A DNA stretch of 64,000 bases from Paenibacillus pinihumi DSM 23905 = JCM 16419 (GTDB taxonomy: Bacteria > Bacillota > Bacilli > Paenibacillales > Paenibacillaceae): positions 1 to 64,000 of the forward strand of contig NZ_KE383868.1 of the NCBI RefSeq assembly GCF_000422505.1, in the 5' to 3' direction. The notes beneath the pieces are model-generated. The model did not search any database, was not told where the DNA came from, and saw only the letters and a program-made list of their open reading frames with translations. A program made the position numbers and the translations under genes. This document shows, one piece after another, positions 28,795 to 38,900 of the stretch (its first letter is position 1; each line of letters opens with the position of its first letter).

Positions 28795-28836
28795 AACGAA
28801 GAGCAACTGTATATTTATAGCAGTTGCTTTTCGTTA
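28795..28836 (+). terminator. Terminator of the GH110/GH95 operon
   Basis: AACGAAGAGCAACTG pairs with CAGTTGCTTTTCGTT, a 15-bp stem with few mismatches, in the 310-bp gap before the next regulator. Confidence 0.75.
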
Positions 28837-28886
28837 TAATGTGCTACTGATTGAACTGTGAAATAAGCGTTTCGTACAGAAGGCAG

Positions 28887-28915
28887 TTCACATTTTAATG
28901 AGCCTTGTATATAAT
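28887..28915 (+). promoter_or_regulatory. Promoter of the AraC-type membrane regulator
   Basis: TTCACA (28887-28892), a 17-bp spacer and TATAAT (28910-28915), 59 bp before the start codon at 28975. Confidence 0.65.
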
Positions 28916-28974
28916 TGAGCCTTAGGCTCGTATACATAAAGAAAAATGACAGCGATATCATAAGGGGGGATTAT

Positions 28975-31263
28975 ATGATCAGACATTCCAGGGTATTCAG
29001 AAAGTATTTGATATCCTATATTGTCATCCTGCTGATTCCGATTATTGCAGGCTATATGTCCTACCGTACATCGATATCCGTTATGACCGAAGTATCCATT
29101 GAGAATAGCGTGATGCAGCTGCAAAAGAGTAAAGAATTGCTGGAACGCAGATTAGCGGAGGTCGAGGGCTTTACCAGACAGTTAGCCATTGACAAAAACT
29201 TGGCCAAATTGATCAACGAGCGGGTGGTGAGCAATAATCAGAACGTCTTCGGCATATGGTCATCCAAGCAATTTCTGACCACATTTGGCCAGACCAATGA
29301 TTTTTTGCGGAATTTCTTTATTTACTTAAGCAACTATGATATCGTGCTTACGCCAGGTTCGGTCTACTTCCGTCCGGATCATTATTACGAAAACTTCCAT
29401 TACAATGATATGTCGTTCGAAGAATGGCGCAAGACGGTACTTGAGCCGACTCACAGAAGCGAAATTATGCCGCTTCGCCATTATGAATTCATTAAGGAAG
29501 AGAGCTCGGTTATTACCTATATGCAGACACTGCCGCTGGATAGCTTCCAGAAGCCGTCGCCTGCAGTTGTCGTTGTCATGATCGATGAAAAGCTGATTTC
29601 GAGCCTGCTCTCAGGGATTACCGACCGTTACGGGGGATGGGTTCACATTGCGGATGACAAAGGGCAGACAATCAGTCTGCAGGGCGAAGGTGAGCCAGAC
29701 TTGGAAACGCTTGCGAAGGACAGTGAGCTGCATGGCCAACAGATAAGCCGCTTTTACGATGATCATCTGGTGATTTCCATTCGATCAGACCAGAATGGCT
29801 GGCTGTACCAGGCCGGGTTACCAAGAGAAGCGTTGATGGACAATGCCAAAAAGATTAAGGCGATTACGATGACGGTGACCGGCGCGTCCGTGATGATTGG
29901 ACTGATGGTTGGGCTGCTGCTCGCTTATCGTAACAGTGTCACCCTTAACCGGGTTCTTGCGGTATTTGGCCAGGAGATGAAGACCGGACATAATGAATAT
30001 GATTTTCTCCAGGGAAATATTGCCGAGATGATCAACAATAACAAGAAGCTCGAATCCGAGCTGCGCCGCCAAGGGCCGCTCGTCCGCGATGCCTTCTTCA
30101 AAAGATTGATTTCCGGCGAATTCCAGACCCGGGATGAAATTATTGCCGCTGCGATACAGGTTAATGCGGGATTAAGCGGGAATACCGGTTATGCGGCCAT
30201 TATCCAGATTGACGGCTATTCCGGAATGGATAACGTCGAAGTTCTCATTGAGCTAAATGCTGCACGTCTCGTTCTCAAGCAGAAATTGCAGGATAAGACC
30301 GGACCGATTCCGACGACAGATCTTGGATCAGACAAAGTCGTAGCCCTGTTTATTTCTCCTGAGGAAGAGGGCATGATGGCGTACACGAAGGAACAGATCG
30401 ATGACCTGCTGCTCAATCTGTCCGCATCTTTGTTTGGGGAGTACAAAATTTCCATTCTGGTCTCCGCCGGTGAAAAGTTCGATTCCTTGACCGGAATCAG
30501 CCATTCGTTCGAACAAGCCAAGCAAGCCATGGATCATACGGCCAAATCCAACAAAAAGTCTGTTTTTTGGTACGGCGATACCGTTATTGAGAGCGCAACG
30601 TATTACTATCCGCTAGATATAGAGCTGAGGTTGCTGGGCACGCTCAAGGCTGGGGAGATTGGAGAGGCGAAGAAGAACCTTCAGTCCATCATATCTCATA
30701 ACATGGAAATAAAAGATTTATCCGTTGAAATGAAAAATCAATTAATATTGGAAATAAAAGGGACTTTGTTGAAGCTGCTCGACCAGAAATCCGTAGTTGA
30801 ATCCAGTATGTTTGAACAGGTGAAAAACCGGATTATCGGCATTCAGACGATGGACACACTGGACAGCTTTGAGGAAGAGGTCGGCCCGATCATGGAATCC
30901 CTTTGCGAAATGATTACAAGTAAGAAGAATGATATGCATATTCAGGTCGTGGAGCAGATTAAGCAATTTATCGGGGAGAACTATTCGGATTCCGAACTGA
31001 CGCTCTACCATGTCGCTGAACAGGTCAAGCGGCCGGAGAAGTCGATTTCACAAATTTTCAAAAATGTAACGGGCAGCAACCTCTCCGACTATTTGGAGAA
31101 GGTACGTTTGGACCGGGCATCCGAGCTGTTGAAGGAAAATACACATACGATTGATGACATCGCTTCACTCGTAGGGTACAATAGCTCCCATTCCTTCCGG
31201 CGCGCCTTCAAGCGGGTGATGGGCGTTTCTCCAAGCGTGTACAGACAGTCCAGCATAGATTGA
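28975..31263 (+). CDS. Membrane-anchored AraC-family transcriptional regulator
   Basis: A 762-residue one-component regulator. A TM helix (about 10-32) is followed by an extracellular sensor of about 240 residues, a second TM near 285-310, a cytoplasmic linker of about 330 residues, and a C-terminal AraC domain (about 660-760) with ELTLYHVAEQVKRPEKSISQ and IASLVGYNSSHSFRRAFKRV. There is no histidine kinase core, so the sensor is linked directly to the DNA-binding domain. ATG 28975 follows AAGGGGGG; an ORF from 28915 begins inside the -10 element and is excluded. It precedes the third transporter and the GH27 gene, whose promoters carry shared paired boxes, making it the best candidate to bind them. 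Confidence 0.9.
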   Translation: MIRHSRVFRKYLISYIVILLIPIIAGYMSYRTSISVMTEVSIENSVMQLQKSKELLERRLAEVEGFTRQLAIDKNLAKLINERVVSNNQNVFGIWSSKQFLTTFGQTNDFLRNFFIYLSNYDIVLTPGSVYFRPDHYYENFHYNDMSFEEWRKTVLEPTHRSEIMPLRHYEFIKEESSVITYMQTLPLDSFQKPSPAVVVVMIDEKLISSLLSGITDRYGGWVHIADDKGQTISLQGEGEPDLETLAKDSELHGQQISRFYDDHLVISIRSDQNGWLYQAGLPREALMDNAKKIKAITMTVTGASVMIGLMVGLLLAYRNSVTLNRVLAVFGQEMKTGHNEYDFLQGNIAEMINNNKKLESELRRQGPLVRDAFFKRLISGEFQTRDEIIAAAIQVNAGLSGNTGYAAIIQIDGYSGMDNVEVLIELNAARLVLKQKLQDKTGPIPTTDLGSDKVVALFISPEEEGMMAYTKEQIDDLLLNLSASLFGEYKISILVSAGEKFDSLTGISHSFEQAKQAMDHTAKSNKKSVFWYGDTVIESATYYYPLDIELRLLGTLKAGEIGEAKKNLQSIISHNMEIKDLSVEMKNQLILEIKGTLLKLLDQKSVVESSMFEQVKNRIIGIQTMDTLDSFEEEVGPIMESLCEMITSKKNDMHIQVVEQIKQFIGENYSDSELTLYHVAEQVKRPEKSISQIFKNVTGSNLSDYLEKVRLDRASELLKENTHTIDDIASLVGYNSSHSFRRAFKRVMGVSPSVYRQSSID

Positions 31264-31397
31264 GTTTTCCAAGAAAACAGTAAAAGAATAATCTGAATTG
31301 TGCCGCTTCCTGAAATATAGGGGGCGGCAGTTTTTTTATTATAGAATGCACCTGTTTTACTTTATAAGGGCTTTTATTTTAGTGCGAAACGGTGCTG

Positions 31398-31475
31398 TTC
31401 CGTTTTACAGACGGTACAGCCGGTTGCACTTAAAACGGAAAGATGTACCCTCAAGGAAAGCGGTACCATCATCCC
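31398..31475 (+). promoter_or_regulatory. Upstream regulatory elements of the third transporter operon
   Basis: A perfect 10-bp inverted repeat (TTCCGTTTTA 31398-31407, TAAAACGGAA 31431-31440) is followed by GATGTACCCT (31442-31451) and GCGGTACCATCATCCC (31460-31475). Near-identical copies of the last two occur before the GH27 gene: GATGTACCCT at 35515 and GCGTACCATTATCCC at 35440. The order differs between the two regions. A 135-codon ORF (31298-31705) runs across this region but has no protein-like character. Confidence 0.5.
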
Positions 31476-31573
31476 ATACAGTATGTAGAAAAAAGTCGAA
31501 GGGTTATGATAAACCCAGTGTTTATAAGGTTTTTTGGGATGCAGACGGGGGAAGGTGCACGCTGGATTTAGCG

Positions 31574-31655
31574 GATTTGTACGCTATTGGAACGATTTGT
31601 ACCTACACATCCGTTGTAAATGTATTTTATAATCGAGCTGTAGAAAGCGCTGTCA
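31574..31655 (+). promoter_or_regulatory. Activator-type promoter of the third transporter operon: paired TGTAC boxes, -10 and cre
   Basis: GATTTGTAC occurs twice, at 31574-31582 and 31594-31602, with a 20-bp period. TATAAT is at 31628-31633. The downstream box adjoins the -35 position, as AraC-type activators do, and the -35 itself is poor. AGAAAGCGCTGTCA (31642-31655) fits cre at 13 of 14 positions. The same arrangement, with matching distances, precedes the GH27 gene. Confidence 0.65.
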
Positions 31656-31686
31656 ACTGCGGCATCAATAAAGAGGAGGGATTTTT

Positions 31687-32661
31687 CTGCAACAGACAAA
31701 CATAACAGACAGCAGCGCTTTGGATGTTGTCCATGTTGTCAAAAGACCAAAGCGGGGAACGGGAGCCGCCGCCAGTTTTAAACGGCACTGGCAGCTGTAC
31801 TTGCTGGTACTTCCGCCGGTACTATTTTTTGTCATCTTTAAATATTATCCGATGGCAAACGCGGTACTGGCCTTTAAGGACTTTAACGTCATTCAGGGAA
31901 TCTGGGGCAGCCCATGGGTAGGATTCAAGCATTTTAGATTGTTTTTTGAGAATCCGATCTTCTGGTCACTGCTCAAAAATACAATTCTACTCAGCTTTTA
32001 TCTGCTGCTGGCCGGATTTCCGATTCCGATACTGCTGGCATTAATGGTAAATGAAGTACGCAATACCCGTTTCAAGCGCTTCGTTCAGCTTGTAACCTTT
32101 GCACCTTATTTCATTTCAACAGTTGTCATGGTATCTATTATTATGCTGTTCCTTGCGCCAAGGCTTGGTTTTGCCAATGTCCTGTTGTCGTCTCTGGGAA
32201 TGGATACGATCAACTTCCTTGGAGAACCGGGGATGTTCCGCTCCATTTATGTATGGTCGGATATTTGGCAGACGGCCGGATACTCGGCGGTTATTTATCT
32301 GGCAGCACTGGCAGGAATCGATCCTACCCTATATGAGGCTGCGAAAGTGGACGGAGCATCACGCTTCCAAAAGATTTTGCACGTGGATTTGCCGGGCATT
32401 TTGCCTACGATTACAATTATTCTCATTCTTAATGTCGGTAATGTTATGGCTCTGGGCTTCGAAAAGATTTACTTATTGCAAAACTCGCTTAACATTTCGA
32501 GTTCCGAAGTCATTGCAACATACGTTTACAGCGTAGGCCTGTTAAATGCCAACTACAGCTTTGCAACGGCTGTCGGCCTGTTCAACTCCCTGATCAATAT
32601 GATCCTGCTGATTACAGTGAACAGTCTGGCCAAACGAATTTCCAACACTAGTATCTGGTAA
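31687..32661 (+). CDS. LplB/YteP-type ABC transporter permease with probable CTG start
   Basis: A 324-residue permease if CTG at 31687 is the start. GAGGAGGG (31673-31680) ends 6 bases before this CTG, while the next usable start, TTG 31720, is 39 bases from any SD and lacks its own. The protein has a polar N-terminus, six TM helices, FFVIFKYYPMANAVLAFKDF and the EAA loop YEAAKVDGASRFQKILHVDLP. It forms an operon with the next permease (15 bp gap) and, after 130 bp, a binding protein. Alternative: start at TTG 31720 (313 aa). Confidence 0.85.
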   Translation: MQQTNITDSSALDVVHVVKRPKRGTGAAASFKRHWQLYLLVLPPVLFFVIFKYYPMANAVLAFKDFNVIQGIWGSPWVGFKHFRLFFENPIFWSLLKNTILLSFYLLLAGFPIPILLALMVNEVRNTRFKRFVQLVTFAPYFISTVVMVSIIMLFLAPRLGFANVLLSSLGMDTINFLGEPGMFRSIYVWSDIWQTAGYSAVIYLAALAGIDPTLYEAAKVDGASRFQKILHVDLPGILPTITIILILNVGNVMALGFEKIYLLQNSLNISSSEVIATYVYSVGLLNANYSFATAVGLFNSLINMILLITVNSLAKRISNTSIW

Positions 32662-32676
32662 AAGGAGGGTTGCTAA

Positions 32677-33588
32677 ATGGCCTCAGCAGTATCTGTTCGT
32701 CCGAAACAAAAAATTCGCGAATCGGCAAGCGACCGGATTTTCATGTTTTTCGTATATGCAATTCTTAGTATCATCATTGTGCTCGTGCTGTATCCGTTAG
32801 TTTACATTCTTAGCAGCTCGATCAGCAGCCCTCTGGCCGTTACTTCCGGACGGGTGTGGCTGTGGCCGGTGGATATTTCCTTCAAGGGCTTTGCTACCAT
32901 ATTCAAAACCCCGCAAATTATGACGGGGTATGCGAACTCCCTGTTTTACACGGCGGCTGGAACGATGATCAGTGTCATACTGACAATCATGCTGGCCTAT
33001 CCGTTATCACGTAAAACTTTTTATGGACGTTCATTTATTTTGATTATGGTTACGTTTACAATGCTGTTCAGCGGTGGTTTGATTCCGACCTACCTTGTTG
33101 TCAAGGAGCTTGGCATGATCGATACCCGTTGGGCACTGCTGATTCCGAACGCCATTTGGGTATGGCAGGTTATTATTGCAAGATCGTTCTTCCAGGCGAC
33201 CATCCCGAATGAACTGATTGAAGCCGGGGAACTGGATGGCTGCAGCGACTGGAAGTTCTTGACGAGTGTTGTGCTTCCGTTGTCCAAACCGATTATTGCC
33301 GTACTCGTGCTTATGTATGCGGTAGGTCAATGGAATGCCTACTTCGACGCTTTGATCTATCTGAAATCGGATAAATTGTATCCGCTGCAAATCGTACTGC
33401 GCAGTATTATTATTCAGAACAACAGTAACGGTGTCATGGACCCGAGCATTCAGGTTGAAAGAGCACAATTGGCTGAATTGTTGAAATATTCACTCATTGT
33501 GGTGGCGACATTGCCGGTACTGATTATTTATCCGTTTGTGCAACGTTTCTTTGTCCAAGGGATGCTGGTTGGCTCTGTAAAGGGCTAA
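32677..33588 (+). CDS. LplC/YtcP-type ABC transporter permease
   Basis: A 303-residue permease with six TM helices, MLFSGGLIPTYLVVKELGMI and the C-terminal FFVQGMLVGSVKG. The cytoplasmic loop IEAGELDGCSDWKFLTSVVLP is the EAA-type contact. The SD AAAGGAGGG precedes the ATG. A small hairpin (ACCCGG/CCGGGT) follows the stop codon. Confidence 0.92.
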   Translation: MASAVSVRPKQKIRESASDRIFMFFVYAILSIIIVLVLYPLVYILSSSISSPLAVTSGRVWLWPVDISFKGFATIFKTPQIMTGYANSLFYTAAGTMISVILTIMLAYPLSRKTFYGRSFILIMVTFTMLFSGGLIPTYLVVKELGMIDTRWALLIPNAIWVWQVIIARSFFQATIPNELIEAGELDGCSDWKFLTSVVLPLSKPIIAVLVLMYAVGQWNAYFDALIYLKSDKLYPLQIVLRSIIIQNNSNGVMDPSIQVERAQLAELLKYSLIVVATLPVLIIYPFVQRFFVQGMLVGSVKG

Positions 33589-33718
33589 CCCGGTCCTCCG
33601 GGTATAATACCATATTCGGATAAGGCGGTGAGGACGATGTGAAGGCGGGCTTGGAATCATGTGATACAATCATAGCATTATAATGAATCCATAAGATGAA
33701 TAAAAGGGGAGCGGAAAT

Positions 33719-35368
33719 ATGAAAAAACGCGGTTGGAAATTAGTATCTGCCATTCTTATTCTGAGCGTTCTGCTGACTGCTTGTTCTCAGGGGAACAGCG
33801 GCAAGAATTCCGGAACAGATGGTTCGCAAGCTGGCGGAGACGGCTCAAAGCCGGTAGAAATTAGCGTATTTGCAGTACAGGAGCAGGGCATTGACCTGAA
33901 GACAAATAAATTTACCGAGTACTTGCAAAAAGAATACGACGTTAAATTTAACTGGCAGCTGATTCCTTCTGACGGTGCAAAAGAAAAACGTCAAATTTCA
34001 CTGGCAAGCGGCGACTATCCGGATGCTTACATGCTGACGCATTACATCGACCAATTTTCGCAAGCAGACCTGCTGAAATTCGGTAAGCAAGGCGTTCTTA
34101 TTCCGCTTAATGATCTGATTGATCAATATGCTCCAAACATTAAGAAAGCATTGGAAACCCAGCCTGACATGAAAGTTCTGAACACAGCTCCGGACGGCAA
34201 TATTTACGGTTTGGGCGCTTACACGCAATGCTTCCACTGTTCATATCCGAACAAAATGTGGATCAACACCAAGTGGCTGAAAGACCTGAATCTTGAAATG
34301 CCAAAAACAACAGAAGATTTCAAAAATGTATTGAAAGCGTTTAAAACAAAAGATCCTAACGGAAACGGCAAAGCTGACGAAGTGGCGCTGAGCGGCTCGA
34401 TTGAAGACTTTGGTGTACGTGTGCTGCCGTTCCTGATGAATGGCTTCGTATACAACGATGACCGCAACTACCTGAATATGAGCAATGATAAAGTATCTTC
34501 CGCTGCAGTCACTCAAGAGTGGAAAGACGGTCTGGCTTATGTGAAATCCTTGTTTGACGAAGGTCTGATTGATCCGGGTGCATTCACGCAAAACGCTGAA
34601 GCATTCAAGAAAATCGGAGAAAATGCAGGCGCTGAAATTTTGGGAGCTGGCGCTGGTATGCACCCTGCAATCTTTACGGATCTTGCGAAGGAGCGTACAA
34701 AAGATTACAACCCGGTTCCACCGCTTCAAGGGCCGAACGGTTCTTTTGCTACCCATGACAACGGCGGCGTATCACCAGGAGCCAAATTTGTCATTACAAA
34801 CAAAGCAAGCAAAGAAGCGCAAATCGCACTGATTAAAATGGTTGACTACATGTTTACACCAGAAGGCCAGACTAACGGTGCAACTGGTGTGAAAGGCCTT
34901 GACTGGGAAGATCCGGCTCCAGGCGACAAAGCGCTTGGCGAGGGTGTAACCCCAGTGGTTAAACCGATCCCTAGCAAAGAAGGAGAAGCACCACGCAATG
35001 GAGGCTGGAGCGGTATGGGCCACTTCTATATGCCGAAGGATTACCGTGATACATGGGTTCAAGGAACAGACATCTTTGATCCTGCCAACTACGAGCGCAG
35101 ACTGTACCAGGCTACACTGGAGTACCAAGGCCATGAACCAAAAGAAATTTTCCCAATCTGGTCCATCTGGGTTGATCCTAACGATGTAGATGAAATGAGC
35201 ATGCTGCAAACTAACATCAAGACTTATATCGAGCAAAATGCACTTCAATTCGTTACCGGCAACAAAGATCTGAATAAGGACTGGGACAGCTATGTGAAGG
35301 GTCTGAAAGATCTGAAGCTTGACCGCTACCTGGAAATCCTGCAAAAAGCTTACGACGCTACAAAATAA
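33719..35368 (+). CDS. LplA-type substrate-binding lipoprotein
   Basis: A 549-residue extracellular binding protein. The signal peptide ends in LLTAC (lipidated Cys near residue 23), then a Gly/Ser/Asn tether. A calcium-loop-like KDPNGNGKADEVALSG is present, as in the LplA-type protein at 21970, with which it shares size and domain plan. The SD is AAAAGGGGAGC. The 130-bp gap after the permeases holds no strong terminator. It probably delivers oligosaccharides released by the surface GH27 enzyme to the two permeases. Confidence 0.92.
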   Translation: MKKRGWKLVSAILILSVLLTACSQGNSGKNSGTDGSQAGGDGSKPVEISVFAVQEQGIDLKTNKFTEYLQKEYDVKFNWQLIPSDGAKEKRQISLASGDYPDAYMLTHYIDQFSQADLLKFGKQGVLIPLNDLIDQYAPNIKKALETQPDMKVLNTAPDGNIYGLGAYTQCFHCSYPNKMWINTKWLKDLNLEMPKTTEDFKNVLKAFKTKDPNGNGKADEVALSGSIEDFGVRVLPFLMNGFVYNDDRNYLNMSNDKVSSAAVTQEWKDGLAYVKSLFDEGLIDPGAFTQNAEAFKKIGENAGAEILGAGAGMHPAIFTDLAKERTKDYNPVPPLQGPNGSFATHDNGGVSPGAKFVITNKASKEAQIALIKMVDYMFTPEGQTNGATGVKGLDWEDPAPGDKALGEGVTPVVKPIPSKEGEAPRNGGWSGMGHFYMPKDYRDTWVQGTDIFDPANYERRLYQATLEYQGHEPKEIFPIWSIWVDPNDVDEMSMLQTNIKTYIEQNALQFVTGNKDLNKDWDSYVKGLKDLKLDRYLEILQKAYDATK

Positions 35369-35381
35369 TATTGGAATCCAC

Positions 35382-35417
35382 CATCAGGCGCTTTATCGGG
35401 AGATAGAGCGCCTGATG
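35382..35417 (+). other. Hairpin after the third binding-protein gene
   Basis: CATCAGGCGCT and AGCGCCTGATG form a perfect 11-bp stem, but no T-run follows (TCATGTGC). It is either a weak terminator or an mRNA-stabilising 3' structure. Confidence 0.5.
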
Positions 35418-35439
35418 TCATGTGCACCTGTAATTTTAT

Positions 35440-35819
35440 GCGTACCATTATCCCCAAAAAACAAAATCATTAGACTCATTCTCCAAATAAGGAAATATGT
35501 ATGCCTCGGATGCTGATGTACCCTGCATGCTTGCAGGAAGCACGATATGTACTGATTTTACTGCAAATATATATAGCGTACATCCACAATGAGAGTACAT
35601 TTTGGCAAAATTGTACTCGGATTAACGGAAATGTACCTACCCAGAGAGGAAGATGAACCCATATAATTAGTACGAAAGAAAGCGCTAACATCAAGGAGGC
35701 TAAAGAGAGGCTGCTGAAACAATTTTTACCCTCAGTAAGGGGGACTTGCCTAAAGAAGTAATTGGCATCCGAAAGCATTCCGTAGAGAGTTGCAGAATTA
35801 TTTTCTAAAAGCGCTTTCA
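35440..35819 (+). promoter_or_regulatory. Activator-type promoter region of the GH27 gene with two cre-like sites
   Basis: In the 570-bp gap before the GH27 gene: GCGTACCATTATCCC (35440), GATGTACCCT (35515), a near-palindrome from AGTACATTTTG to AAAATTGTACT (35594-35617), then TGTACTCGG (35612) and TGTACCTAC (35632), 20 bp apart. TATAAT follows at 35662-35667, AGAAAGCGCTAACA (cre, 13/14) at 35677-35690, and a further TAAAAGCGCTTTCA (13/14) at 35806-35819. The long leader to 35938 holds no gene. Confidence 0.65.
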
Positions 35820-35938
35820 AGTTGATTGAAATTTGGGGAGGTGAATTAGCAGCAACAATTTAGGATCTGCCAAAGAAGGCAGGTTTCTTGCAAGTTACTG
35901 TACGCAAATTCATTCAGCTTAAAAGGGAGTTGTGACAT

Positions 35939-38900
35939 TTGAAGCGTATCATGAAGAAAGCATGGCTAAGCTTGTTGATGGCCACGTTAATTGTGGGGCA
36001 GTTTGGTTTTCTTGGGACGTCCGGGCAAGTAGCAAACGCAGCAGAAGAAACAACAGAAGAAGTGACAGTGCCGGATAAAGCTGTTTTTGCAGAGAAGCCT
36101 TATATGGGGTGGAGCAGCTATAGTCTCCAGGTGTATGACGGACCGGGAAATTGGACCTCGGCTGAAGCCATTAAAAAGCAATCAGATGCAATGCGGGAAA
36201 AGTTGCAGCCATATGGCTATAACTATATAAATATTGATGCCGGATGGAACGGCAGCATGGACGAATATGGACGCCCGATACCAAGCACCGTCTTATATCC
36301 GAACGGGTTTGAGGAAGTAGTGGATTATGTTCATAATAACGGACAAAAGATTGGATTGTACTTTATTCCGGGTCTATCCAAGGAAGCTTATGATAAAAAT
36401 CTGCAGATCAAGGGCACAAGCTGCCATATGCAAGATATCGCGGTCCAACCATTAAAATTAATGGATTATTGGAATTCTTACACATACAAGATTGATTTTA
36501 CGAACCCTTGTGCGACAAAATATATTGAATCGATTGCGGACTTACTTGGTGAGTGGGGCGTAAACTTTGTGAAATTCGATAGTGTAATGCCAGGCTCGGG
36601 CGAGAACAATTTGGACAGGGACGCACGAGAGGATGTTAAGGCTTGGTATGAGGCGCTATCCAAACATAATATTTGGTTTGAGCTTTCCTGGGCGCTTGAT
36701 CACAATTACGTGGATTGGTGGAAAAAGTATTCTCATGGATGGCGTATCCACTGGGATATTGAAGCTTACGATCATACAAAAGGGATGGTAGAATGGGCTA
36801 CAATTGCAAGACTGTTCCCGGAAGCAGCGATCTGGTGGCGTGATGCCGGTCCGGGAGGATGGAACGATTTTGACTCACTGAATGTGGGTAATGGTACGAT
36901 GAATGGCCTGACCAAGGATGAGCGGAAGACGGCCATGACATTCTGGTCGATTTCGGCAGCTCAATTGTACATTGGCGATGACATGACCCGATTGGATGAT
37001 TATGGTCTTGAGTTATTGACAAATAAAGAAGTCATTGCTGTCAACCAGGCTGGCAGACCTGGACATCCGGTATCTATGGATACACAGCAGCAAGTGTGGT
37101 ATTCGAATAATGGGGATGGCACCTTCAACGTAGCATTGTTTAATCTTGACGCGAAAACGGCTCCGGTAACTGTTAACTGGAGTGAAATCGGTCTTGATGG
37201 GGAAGCGTCGGTAAGGGATTTATGGAGCGGTAAAGAATTGGGGACTTATGCAACGGGCTACACGGACGCAAGTTTGGAGCCGCATGCGTCCCGTTTGTTT
37301 AAAGTTACAGCTAAGAACGGTTTTATAAGCACGAATAATGATGATACGGGAATGAAATATGACGGTTCTTGGGTTCGCAATGGCGGAAAAGAACTGGAAG
37401 AAGATTCACAGAATTTGACTATTGCGATTAAAGAAACGTTGCCAGCGAACATTGAAGCTGATGAAGCAAATCAGCCGGTTCAGGAGCAGGGTGAAGCTGC
37501 TGAAACTGGTGAGGAGAAAAATTCTGATAACCCTGCTGTTGTAGAGGAAGCTCAAGAAGGCGCCGATACGACTGCGAACAAAACTGAAGAAGCAAGCAGG
37601 GACTCTGCAGCCGATACAGGCAACGTGATCAATGAAGATCAGGCTGCAACGGAAACAGACATAGCTCCAGAGACTTCGGAAGACCCTGCAGTGATTGAAG
37701 ATGAACAAGTTTCTAACGAACAAGTTATCTCTAATACAGAAGAACAAGTTGAGGTTATAGCAGAACCATTTGAACGGTCCTTCATCATTAACAACGACGA
37801 TCCTAAAATCTTCTACTCCGGAAAATGGGGAAGAAGCACCGGACGTGGATACGGTGATTATAAGGATGATGTACAATACGCTGAGAAACCGGGAGATTTC
37901 TTTGAGTACACATTCAAAGGGACGGGAATTCAGTACATTACCGAGATTGATCCTTCCCAAGGCAAGGTAGACATTTATTTGAATGGCGAATTCAAGGAAA
38001 CAATTGATACGTATTCTTCAGACAGAAAGGCTCAACAAGTTGTTTACAGTGTTTCCGGCTTGCCGAACGGCTTGCATACATTGAAGGCGGTTATGCGAGA
38101 TGGCAGGTTCATGCTGCTTGATGCCTTGAAAGTAGAACTGCCGACTCTGATTAATCCTTCGGCTGCGGAATTCGACCTTAATCCTGAGAATCAGGCTGAT
38201 CTTCATATTGGGGTAGAAGCTGATATCCAGAATTTGGCCGGGATCTATAACGGCAAGCAGTTGCTTGAAGCTGATATTGACTACACGCTAACTGGGAATG
38301 AAATTATCATCAAGAAGGAATACTTGGCTGCCCAGGCAAAAGGAGAACATAAGCTGAGATTCCAGTTCTCGGGCGATTTCCACAACGATGTTCACTTTAC
38401 GAAGAATGACGGGGATGCAGTTGCATATACCTTTAAAGGAACGGGTGCAGAGTTGTTGCTGCCTACCGGACCTGAACAGGGTGAAATGAATATTTATATG
38501 GACGGTGTCCTGTCCAAGATTGTGAATGCTCATAGCACGGCCCGTAAATCCCAGCAAAGCCTGTTCAAAGTATCGGGACTTGCAAGCGGTAACCACACGA
38601 TTAAAATTGAGAAAAAATCAGGCGAATTGATGTTAATCGACAAACTGCGCTTTGAGGTTGCTAAAAGCAGTACAAATCCAAACCCGGGAACAGGTGGCGG
38701 TGGGGGATGGTATAGCCCATCGGCTTCGACCGAGAATATTTCCGGACAGCTGAATACTGGTGACACCAATACAATTGCTGTTAATATCGTCCGCACGACA
38801 GAGAACGGTGTAAAGAAGGATGCTGTTACATTGACGAAAGAGCTGGCTCAAAAAGCAGCTGACCAATTGGCTGCAAATGGCGGCAAACTGGCAGGCATTC

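Noticed and set aside
31298-31705. 135-codon ORF before the third transporter
   Set aside because: It overlaps the inverted repeats, boxes, -10 and cre site and starts without an SD; the sequence is better explained as regulatory.
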